The notes under the pieces were generated by a model, which was not told where the DNA came from, searched no databases, and worked only from the letters and a program-made list of their open reading frames with translations. 64,000 bases of DNA, taken from contig NZ_RBAN01000011.1 in assembly GCF_003626655.1 (NCBI RefSeq), positions 1 through 64,000 on the forward strand. Direction: 5' to 3'. Each line of letters opens with the position of its first letter. The first letter of the stretch is position 1. The position numbers and the translations under genes are program-made. Below are positions 1 to 7,700 of the stretch, piece after piece. This DNA comes from Micromonospora costi. GTDB taxonomy: Bacteria; Actinomycetota; Actinomycetes; Mycobacteriales; Micromonosporaceae.

Positions 1-4
1 CGGG

Positions 5-1612
5 TCAGTTCGGGTTCTCGCCGTGGGTCAGGGTCTCCCAGGCGACGAAGAGGTTGTTGGTGCTCGCCGGGCGCTGCTGCTGGGTGAGGGTCTGCGTGTT
101 GGTCATGGCGTTGCCCAGACGGTTGGCCAGAGCGTTGTAGCCGACCTCGGTGATCGGACCGAGCCCCCGGGTCAGGCTGCCGCCGCAGAGCCAGGACGGC
201 GGCGCCTCGCCGAGCTGGTACCGGGAGTGGAAGCCGAGGGCGTGCCGCAACCGCTCGCCGACCTGCGGGTACAGATCCTGCCCCTGGATCCGGGAGGTCT
301 CGGCGACGTGTGAGATCGCGGAGATGCCGTAGCCGGTGTGGGTGAAGTCCCGGCACGTCTCCTGGGCCAGGCCGGCCACGAACGTGGACTGCCCGTGCCA
401 GTAGTTGATGATCTCGCTGCTCGTGTCCAGCCCGCTGCCCGGCACCGTGTACGGGAGGGCACCGTCGCTGGGCAGGTAGACGAACGCGCGGGCCCGGTTG
501 AGGAAGCGCGTGACCGCCGCGTCGTAGCTGGCCCGGTCGTTCAGGAACACCGCGATGCCGGTCGCGGCCTCCATCATGGTCAGTTCCCAGTTGCCGTTGC
601 TGTTCGAGCCGTTGCGGACCACCGGCAGGTACACGGTGCGCAGCATGGTGGCGAACCGGTCGGCGTTGGGCCAACTGCTGTACGTGTACCGGATGATCTC
701 CGCGGCACGCGGCCACACCGAACCGGCCCACCCGGTCTGCAACGGCGCGTTGCTCCCGGTGTGGGAGGCGATCGTCGCCGACCAGGCGTCCATGATCTGG
801 ATGGACTTCTGCGCGTACCGGGCGTCGCCGGTGAGGTACCAGGCGAGCGCGTCGGTGTACGCGGCGATCGCGTCCTCCCGCTCGTCGGTGCAGCCGTTGT
901 TGGGGTTGGAGTACGAGCCGCACTCGACGATGGGGCGGGGCGCGGGAGTGCGGGACAGGGAGGCGTAGCGGCTGCCCATCATCTGGTTGAAGGCGGACGT
1001 CCAGGGCTGGGCGCCGGCCTGCACCCGGCCGCGGACGAAGTCGAGCTGGCCGCGGCTCACCAGCACGCCGGGGTGCGTGAACCCGCCGCTCGGGGGTGGG
1101 GTCGTGCCACCGCCCGGCAGCGTCCAGCGCTGGTTGGCGGCGCCGGTGCAGGTCCAGATCTGCAGGGGGGTGCCGTCGGCGGAGCTGGTGCCGGTCGCGT
1201 CGAGGCACTTTCCCGAGCCGACGTTGACGAGCTGCCCGCCGGTGGCCGACCACCGCTGGGCGGCGGTGCCGTTGCAGTCGTAGATCTGCACCCGGGTGCC
1301 GTTGGCGGTGCCGGCGGCGGCGACGTCGAGGCACTTCCCGAGCGCGCGGATCGTCGCGTCGTCGCCGACCGTCCACTGCTGCGCGGCCGTGCCGTTGCAG
1401 GTGTACAGCTGGACCGCGGTGCCGTTCGCGGCGTTCGCGCCGGCCACGTCGACGCACTTCCCGCCGTATCCCGTGATGGCGCCCACGGCGGCCGCGGCCG
1501 CCGTCGGCGCGCCGACCACCAGACCCACCGGCACGGCGAGCGCGGCCGCCGCGAGCACGGCGGTCAACCGGCGGGGCCGGCGGACAGCAACTCCTGTCGA
1601 TCGTCGTGCCAT
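5..1612 (-). CDS. Secreted R-type lectin / alginate-lyase-like polysaccharide lyase
   Basis: Probably an exported polysaccharide-degrading enzyme of 535 aa. A basic, Ala-rich Sec signal occupies about residues 1-40. Residues about 42-175 hold three R-type (ricin B) repeats, each with a GKC(V/L)D start and a QQW or QRW end, so this is a sugar-binding trefoil. A short GGGTTPPP linker leads to an all-alpha catalytic domain resembling the alginate_lyase superfamily (the NSNGNWELTMMEAA segment is typical). The true substrate cannot be read from sequence; uronic-acid polymers are likely. I chose ATG at 1612 because GGAAGGA lies just upstream; 16 more codons are open upstream but have no ribosome site. 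A short inverted repeat, ACCGCT-CGA-AGCGGT (1627-1641), lies just 5' of the ribosome site. The gene stands alone, with a palindrome shared with the chitinase gene about 140 bp upstream. Confidence 0.8.
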   Translation of the reverse strand: MARRSTGVAVRRPRRLTAVLAAAALAVPVGLVVGAPTAAAAAVGAITGYGGKCVDVAGANAANGTAVQLYTCNGTAAQQWTVGDDATIRALGKCLDVAAAGTANGTRVQIYDCNGTAAQRWSATGGQLVNVGSGKCLDATGTSSADGTPLQIWTCTGAANQRWTLPGGGTTPPPSGGFTHPGVLVSRGQLDFVRGRVQAGAQPWTSAFNQMMGSRYASLSRTPAPRPIVECGSYSNPNNGCTDEREDAIAAYTDALAWYLTGDARYAQKSIQIMDAWSATIASHTGSNAPLQTGWAGSVWPRAAEIIRYTYSSWPNADRFATMLRTVYLPVVRNGSNSNGNWELTMMEAATGIAVFLNDRASYDAAVTRFLNRARAFVYLPSDGALPYTVPGSGLDTSSEIINYWHGQSTFVAGLAQETCRDFTHTGYGISAISHVAETSRIQGQDLYPQVGERLRHALGFHSRYQLGEAPPSWLCGGSLTRGLGPITEVGYNALANRLGNAMTNTQTLTQQQRPASTNNLFVAWETLTHGENPN

Positions 1613-1753
1613 TGATGATCCTTCCCACCGCTCGAAGCGGTAGATCCGAGACAAATCCACCGCAGGCGGTGCGCGTCGACCAGCGGACGGTGCCGTGGGG
1701 GTGGCAGAACCCGATCGGTGGCGGGCGCTCGGCCGGACCGGCGGAGTGAACTG

Positions 1754-1766
1754 TTAACTCTGTTAA
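1754..1766. promoter_or_regulatory. TTAAC-TCT-GTTAA palindrome upstream of the lectin-lyase gene
   Basis: A perfect 5-3-5 inverted repeat in an AT-rich island about 142 bp upstream of the start codon. The same palindrome, with a different 3-nt centre, sits in the spacer of the chitinase promoter at 51772-51784. It is probably the operator of a common regulator of secreted carbohydrate-active enzymes (inference). The -10 and -35 boxes are not obvious at this copy. Confidence 0.55.
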
Positions 1767-1829
1767 TCATTACATGTGCACAGATCGATATCAATGCACC
1801 GGTTCGGCCCGGCCAGTGGAGCCGCGTCG

Positions 1830-2111
1830 TCACGCGTCCGCGAGGTCGGCCGGCGGTGGCCAGGGCGGGCCGCCCACCCCCGTGACCCGTACGCCGCCCC
1901 ACGGGTCGATCTCGGCGAGCCGGGCCCGCGTCGGCCGGTCGGCGATCCGCAGCTCGACGTCGCGCCGGCCGGACCGCAGCAGGTCGGCCACGTGCGGTTG
2001 GGGCTCGATCCGGCCGGCCCAGTGGTAGCGGCCGTCGACCGGCTCCCACCGGCCGGCCAGGTGCACCCGCACCGGGTGGCCGGCCACGTGGGCCGGGCCG
2101 TCGTAGCTCAC
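1830..2111 (-). CDS. DUF4873-like small protein
   Basis: A 93-aa soluble protein beginning with GTG at 2111, which overlaps the TGA of the tetR gene in a GTGA motif, so the two are translationally coupled. The sequence (YDGPAHVAGHPVRVHLAGRWEPVDGRYHWAGRI and onward to a WGGVRVTGVG end) resembles DUF4873, a domain often found near or fused to SDR and flavin monooxygenase proteins in actinomycetes. Its biochemical role is unknown. Its position suggests a function tied to the TetR regulator and the divergent AurF-like oxygenase. A longer open frame upstream on this strand runs antisense-in-frame through tetR and is not coding. Confidence 0.6.
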   Translation of the reverse strand: MSYDGPAHVAGHPVRVHLAGRWEPVDGRYHWAGRIEPQPHVADLLRSGRRDVELRIADRPTRARLAEIDPWGGVRVTGVGGPPWPPPADLADA

Positions 2112-2842
2112 GGTGTGATCCGCTCGTGCGCCCGGGTGAGTTCGCGCGGAAGGTCGGCGCTGCGCCGTACCCCCTCGATCCCGCTCCACAACAGCGTGGT
2201 GAGGTAGTCGGTGAGAGCCTCCCGGCGGATGGGTTGGCCGTGACCGGTCCACCAGTCGCCGACCGCCTGCACGAAGCCCACCAGCCCGTACGCCCACGGC
2301 TCGGCCGGCCCGGCGTCGAGGCCCAGCGCCCGCAGCCGGTCGCCGATGACCCGGGCGAGCCCGGCGGCCACCTGGCGGCCCGTGCCGGCGATCACCTGGT
2401 GGACGCCCGGATCCCGGGACTGGTGCATGAGGAACCGGAAGAGGGCCGGCTCCGACTCGATCAGACCGAGGTACGCGTCGATCGTCGCCCGGACCAGGTC
2501 GCGCTCCTCGCGGACCTGCTCGACCGCGGGGGCGATGGTGTCGACCACCCGGGCGGCGATCAGCTCGCTCACCGCGAGCCACAGCGCGGACTTGTCGGCG
2601 AAGTAGCGGTAGAGGACCGGTTTGCTGACGCCCGCCGCGGCGGCCACCTGGTCCATGTCGACCCGCGGCCCGTGCCGCAACAGCGCCCGCACGGCGGCGG
2701 CGACGAGCTCCTGCCGGCGCTGCTCACGGTGGTCGGCCCACCGGGCCCGCCGACGGTCGGTGGCCGGCTTCGCGTCGGCGGCCGGCTTCGCGCCGGCGGC
2801 CGGCGGGCCGGATCCATTGACATCGGTGGACTCCGATTGCAT
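2108..2842 (-). CDS. TetR/AcrR-family regulator
   Basis: A 244-aa one-component repressor. An unusual 35-residue Ala/Lys/Asp-rich N-terminal extension precedes the TetR_N helix-turn-helix (about residues 42-90), with a typical VSKPVLYRYFADKSAL recognition region. The rest is an all-helical ligand domain with a conserved WAYGLVGFVQAVGDWW core. It is divergent from the AurF-like gene, with only 48 bp between starts. That gap carries a GTAAC-A-GTTAC palindrome, so autorepression and repression of the oxygenase gene is the simplest model. The ligand is unknown. Confidence 0.85.
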   Translation of the reverse strand: MQSESTDVNGSGPPAAGAKPAADAKPATDRRRARWADHREQRRQELVAAAVRALLRHGPRVDMDQVAAAAGVSKPVLYRYFADKSALWLAVSELIAARVVDTIAPAVEQVREERDLVRATIDAYLGLIESEPALFRFLMHQSRDPGVHQVIAGTGRQVAAGLARVIGDRLRALGLDAGPAEPWAYGLVGFVQAVGDWWTGHGQPIRREALTDYLTTLLWSGIEGVRRSADLPRELTRAHERITP

Positions 2843-2852
2843 GCTACTACTC

Positions 2853-2863
2853 GTAACAGTTAC
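2853..2863. promoter_or_regulatory. Probable TetR operator GTAAC-A-GTTAC
   Basis: A perfect 5-1-5 palindrome lying 11 bp from the tetR start and 28 bp from the aurF-like start, in the only intergenic space between them. Position and symmetry fit a TetR operator controlling both genes; the assignment is inference. Confidence 0.55.
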
Positions 2864-2890
2864 CGGGCGTCACGTCAATGTGGAGGCGTC

Positions 2891-3787
2891 ATGGCCGCGA
2901 CACCGGCGGGACGCGAGCGCGAGGCGACGGCCGACCGCCTGCTCGCGTCCTCGCTGCGGACGAGCTACGACCCCGCCGTCGAGATCGACTGGACGGCGCC
3001 GCACGTCCCGGGCGCCTACTGGCTCCCACCACACCGGAGCAGCCTCTACGGCACCGCGCTGTGGGACGGGATGGACGAGGAGCAGCGGGTCACCCTCACC
3101 CGGCACGAGGTGGCCAGCGCGGCCAGCGCGGGCGTGTGGTTCGAGACGATCCTCATGCAGATGCTGATCCGGCACTACTACGACGCCGACCCGACCAGCC
3201 GGCACGCCCAGTACGCGTTGACGGAGGTCGCCGACGAGTGCCGGCACTCCGTGATGTTCGGTCGGCTCATCGAGGCGATGGGCTGCCCGGTCTACCGGGC
3301 CAACCGACGGGACCACGCGCTCGGGCGTTTCCTCAAGACGACCGCCACCGGCCCCCAGATGTACGCCGCGATCCTCATCGCCGAGGAGATCCTCGACGCG
3401 TTCCAGCGCGAGATCATGGCCGACGAGACGCTGCAGCCGCTCATCCGGATGGTCTCGCGCATCCACGTGGTCGAGGAGGCGCGGCACGTACGGTTCGCGC
3501 GCGAGGAGGTCGCGCGCCAGGTCGAGACGTCCGGCCCCGCGGCCCTGGCGTACGCCCGGCTGCTGGTCGGCCGCGCCGCCTACTCGATCAGCAACCGGCT
3601 CGTCCACCCCGACGTGTACGCGGCCGTCGGCATCGCGCCGCAGGTCGGTCGCGCCGCAGCGCGCGCCAACCCGCACTGGCGGGCCACGCTGCGCTGGGCC
3701 GCCCGGCGGGTGTACGACCACCTCGCGAGCTTCGACCTCGTGGCGGGCCCGGGGCGGCTGCTCTGGGCGCGCGCCGGGCTGATCTGA
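2891..3787 (+). CDS. AurF-like diiron oxygenase
   Basis: A 298-aa protein of the p-aminobenzoate N-oxygenase AurF / DUF-diiron family. Two ExxH motifs (ECRH near residue 119, EARH near residue 197) and two further helix Glu residues (FETIL; AEEIL) form the expected diiron ligand set. Family members oxidise arylamines or act as fatty-acid-type oxygenases; the substrate here is unknown. Start ATG 2891 follows GGAGG at 2882-2886. It is divergent from tetR and probably repressed by it. It converges with regulator A; a short GCTGCCC/GGGCAGC hairpin (3852-3870) lies between the two stops. Confidence 0.75.
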   Translation: MAATPAGREREATADRLLASSLRTSYDPAVEIDWTAPHVPGAYWLPPHRSSLYGTALWDGMDEEQRVTLTRHEVASAASAGVWFETILMQMLIRHYYDADPTSRHAQYALTEVADECRHSVMFGRLIEAMGCPVYRANRRDHALGRFLKTTATGPQMYAAILIAEEILDAFQREIMADETLQPLIRMVSRIHVVEEARHVRFAREEVARQVETSGPAALAYARLLVGRAAYSISNRLVHPDVYAAVGIAPQVGRAAARANPHWRATLRWAARRVYDHLASFDLVAGPGRLLWARAGLI

Positions 3788-3851
3788 GGGGGCGAGCAGG
3801 GGCCCGTGATCGTCGGACCGGCGCCGCGGTGGCCGCCGACGTGCGCGCCAA

Positions 3852-3870
3852 GCTGCCCGTAATGGGCAGC
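3852..3870. terminator. GCTGCCC/GGGCAGC hairpin between convergent genes
   Basis: A 7-bp perfect stem with a 5-nt GTAAT loop, directly after the stop of regulator A and 64 bp after the stop of the AurF-like gene. It could be a weak bidirectional terminator. The same GGGCAGC/GCTGCCC half-sites form the palindrome in the leader of regulator A (4446-4460), so an operator role is also possible. Confidence 0.4.
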
Positions 3871-3873
3871 GCG

Positions 3874-4425
3874 TCACCCACCGCCCACCCGCGGCTGCCG
3901 GTGGTCGGTCAACCGGAGGCCGACACCGCGCACCGCGTCGATCGTGATGCCCGTGCCCAGCTCGGCGAGCTTGCGCCGGAGCCGCTTGACCAGCGACTGC
4001 ACGTCCGCCCGGCGTTCCAGGCCCTCGTCGTGCCAGACGGCACGGTGCAGCTCGGCATAGCTCCAGACGCGGACCGGGTCGGCGGTCAGGCAGCTGAGCA
4101 GATCGTGTTCGAGCCGGGTCAGCGGGATCTCCCGGTCGCCGCAGCGGGCGGTGGACCGGGCCGAGTCGATCAGCAGGGCGCCGTCGGCGACCGCCGCGCC
4201 GCCGGGCGTCGTGGGAGGCGCCGGACCGCGGATGCGCCCCGGGACCGCGATGAGCCGCCGCAGCTCGTCGAGGTCGGCCACCAGCAGCAGCGGCGCCGCG
4301 CCGTCGAGGCGCTCGGCGAGCCGCAGCCGCTCGGCCGGCGACGGTGTCACCGCAATGACCAGGGGAAACAGGTCCTCGGCCGGATCGGGTCGACCCGACA
4401 CAGTGGTTTCGTCGTCTTCGGCCAT
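3874..4425 (-). CDS. Winged-helix regulator A (PhoB-type DNA-binding domain, degenerate receiver)
   Basis: A 183-aa protein. Residues about 95-175 form a Trans_reg_C (OmpR/PhoB) winged helix: the DREIPLTRLEHDLLSCL scaffold, an LVKRLRRKLAELG recognition helix and a TIDAVRGVGLRL wing. Residues about 18-60 (FPLVIAVTPSPAERLRLAERL...LLLVADLDELRRL) look like a shortened receiver without the acidic pair or phospho-acceptor Asp. A Pro/Ala linker joins the halves. It is therefore probably not a phosphorylation-driven response regulator. Start ATG 4425 gives the conserved length; a longer open frame (to 4653) has no supporting ribosome site. It is divergent from the giant subtilase and paralogous to regulator B on that gene's far side. 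Confidence 0.75.
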   Translation of the reverse strand: MAEDDETTVSGRPDPAEDLFPLVIAVTPSPAERLRLAERLDGAAPLLLVADLDELRRLIAVPGRIRGPAPPTTPGGAAVADGALLIDSARSTARCGDREIPLTRLEHDLLSCLTADPVRVWSYAELHRAVWHDEGLERRADVQSLVKRLRRKLAELGTGITIDAVRGVGLRLTDHRQPRVGGG

Positions 4426-4725
4426 CGCACCTACCCGGAGACGATGGGCAGCAGCTGCCCAGATTCGATCGTGATCGTGACAGTTATTGGCAGGACGGCG
4501 AACCGGTCGGCAAACGGTTAGTGACAAGTTGCTTACGGCGCGTGCTTGATCGTCCTTTTTCTCGATCATAGTGTCCAACCGGGCAACCGGCGTGACCCGC
4601 GCGGTGCATGGGGGGGGCATGGAGGGGTTCGTCCGAACGACTTTCGTCCACACCGGAGTCGGACCCCTGCACCTTCACCATGGCCCAATTCACCCCCTGG
4701 GTCGTTCTGAAGGAGGCAGCACCGA
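4426..4725. promoter_or_regulatory. Divergent promoter region between regulator A and the subtilase
   Basis: A 300-bp non-coding, relatively AT-rich region. It contains a perfect GGGCAGC-A-GCTGCCC palindrome at 4446-4460, 21 bp upstream of the regulator A start, a plausible autoregulatory operator. A long AT-rich patch lies at about 4485-4575. A strong ribosome site (AAGGAGG, 4711-4717) serves the subtilase. I could not assign -35/-10 boxes with confidence. Confidence 0.45.
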
Positions 4726-7700
4726 ATGTTCAGACGTCCACACTGGAGGCGCGTCGCCAGATCGCTGGTGAGCGCCGGCGCGGCGACGGTCCTCGTCGCG
4801 ACCGCACTGGCGGCCACCGGCTCCGGCGCCCAAGCCGCGTCCGGCGGCTTCGGAGCGAGCGCGCCGTCCCCGGCGGACAAGATCCGACCGGAACTCACGA
4901 GGCAGCTCGAGGGCAAGAGCGAGAGCGACTTCTGGATCCGCTTCACGAACAAGGCGGACCTGAGCAAGGCCAGCCAGCTCACGGACTGGAACGCGCGGGG
5001 CGCCGCGGTCGTGGAGGCCCTCAAGAAGACCGCGGCCGACAGCCAGGCCACGGTCAAGGCGGAGCTCGACGGCTCGGGCGCGAAGTACCAGACCTTCTGG
5101 GCGACCAACGCGATCCGGGTCAGCGGCGGTTCGCTGGCCATGGTGCAGAAGCTCGCCGCCCACTCCGAGGTCGAGGGCCTCTACGCGCCGGTCGCGTACG
5201 AGGTGCCGAAGACCACCGAGGGCGACAACGAGAAGGTCGTCAACGCCCTCGAGTGGGGCATCGCCAACATCAACGCCGACGACGTCTGGTCGCAGTACGG
5301 CGTCACCGGCGAGGGCGTCACCATCGCCAACATCGACACCGGCGTCCAGTTCGACCACCCGGCGCTGGTGAACTCCTACCGCGGCAACAACGGCGACGGC
5401 ACGTTCGACCACAACTACAACTGGTTCAACGCCGCCGGGACCTGCGCCACCCCCTGTGACGGTGACGGCCACGGCACCCACACCATGGGCACGATGGCCG
5501 GCGCCGACGGGGCGAACCAGATCGGTGTCGCTCCCGGGGTCAAGTGGATCGCCGCGAACGGCTGCTGCCCGAGCGACGCCGCGCTGGTGAACTCCGGCCA
5601 GTGGATGCTCGAGCCGACGGACCTGAACGGCCAGAACGGGGACGTCACCAAGCGGCCGAACATCATCAACAACTCGTGGGGCACCCGCCTGCCGTCCAAC
5701 GACCCGTTCATGGAGGACGTGACGCTGGCCTGGAAGGCGTCGGGCATCTTCGGCGTCTTCTCCAACGGCAACATCGGGCCCGGCTGCCAGACCAGCGGCT
5801 CGCCGGGCAGCCTGGCGAGCAACTACTCGGCCGGCGCGTACGACGTGAACAACAACATCGCCGGCTTCTCCAGCCGGGGCACCGGCCAGAACGGCGAGAC
5901 CAAGCCGAACATCTCGGCGCCCGGCGTGAACGTGCGGTCCAGCGTCCCCACCAACGGGTACGCGAGCATCAGCGGCACCTCGATGGCGGCCCCGCACCTC
6001 GCGGGCGCGATCGCGCTGCTGTGGTCGGCGGCGCCGGGCCTGCTCGGTGACGTCGACGGGACCCGCGCGCTGCTGGACAACTCGGCGACCGACTCGGCCG
6101 ACGACCAGTGCGGCGGCACCCCGGACGACAACAACGTGTTCGGTGAGGGGCGCCTCGACGCGCTCGCGCTGCTGAACGCCGCGCCGATCGGTGACACCGG
6201 CACCCTGGCCGGCACCGTCACCGACGCCGGCACGGGCGCGCCGATCGCCGGTGCGACCGTCAGCCTGACCGGCCCGGCCGAGCGTCAGCTCACCACCGGG
6301 GCGGACGGCAGGTACACGTCGCTGCTTCCGGCCGGCGACTACCAGGTCGCCGTGTCGGCGTTCGGCTACGAGGCCAAGACCAGCCCGGCCACGGTGACGC
6401 CGAATGCGACCACCACGCTCGACGTCGCGCTGAGCGCCGTGCCGAGCGTGACGGTCAGCGGCACGGTCACCGACGGCTCGGGCCACGGGTGGCCGCTGTA
6501 CGCCAAGGTGACGGTCGTGGGCCCGTCGGGCCTGTCCGACTACACCACGCCCACCAACGGCCGGTACAGCCTCACCCTCCCGGCCGGGGCGACGTACAGC
6601 CTGAAGGTCGAGTCGCAGTACCCGGGCTACGAGACGGTGACGAAGGAGGTCGTCGTCGCCTCGCGTAACGTGACCGCCAACGTCGCCGTTCCGGCCAAGG
6701 CGGACTCGTGCTCCCTGGCGCCCGGCTACACCTACGGGTCCGACGGCGAGTACGAGACCTTCGACGGCGACACCGTGCCGAGCGGCTGGTCCGTGGTGGA
6801 CCACGCGGGCACCGGCCAGGTGTGGACGTTCACCGACGACGGCAACCGGGGCAACCTGACCGGTGGCACCGGCGGTTTCGCCATGGTCGACAGCGACCAC
6901 TACGGCTCGGGCGGGCGGCAGGACACCTCCCTCGTCAGCCCGGTCGTCGACCTCACCGCGGTGACGGCCCCGGTGATCCGGTTCAACCAGGACTTCAACT
7001 GGCTCGGGTCGGACCGCGCCGACGTCGACCTCAGCGTCGACGGCGGTGCCACCTGGACGAACGTGCTCCGGCAGTCGACGGACGCGCTCGGCCCGCGGGT
7101 GACGGAGATCCCGATCCCGCAGGCCGCGGGCGAGGCCCAGGTCCAGGTGCGGTTCCACTACTACGAGGCCTCGTACGAGTGGTGGTGGGAGGTTGACAAC
7201 GTCCTCATCGGCAGCACGGTCACCTGTGAGCCGGTCGACGGCGGCCTGGTGCTCGGCCACGTCCGGGACAAGAACACCAACGGTTACGTGAACGGCGCCA
7301 CCGTCACCAGCGTCGACCGCCCGGCGGAGAAGGCCACCACGGTGGCGACGCCGGACGACCCGGGGCTCGAGGACGGCTTCTACTGGATGTTCTCCTCGCT
7401 GACCGGGACGCACAAGTTCACCGCGGCGGCCGGCAACTACGTCAGCCTGAGCAAGGGCGTCGACGTCCAGGCCGACGGGGCGACGGCGGCGAACTTCCCG
7501 CTCGCGGCGGGCCGCCTGTCGGTGACGCCGACGGCGCTGACCGGCACGGTCCAGATGCCGACCGGCAAGGTCAGCAAGACCTTCACGGTGACCAACACCG
7601 GTGGGGCTCCGGTCGACGTGGCGTTCGGTGAGCGCGACGCCGGGTTCGAGCTCCTGCGTGCCGACGGGTCCCGCCTGAGCAGGCAGCAGGTGCTCGGGTC

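Noticed and set aside
2126..2890. In-frame upstream extension of the AurF-like gene
   Set aside because: It runs antisense over tetR and its product lacks family similarity; ATG 2891 with GGAGG is the natural start.
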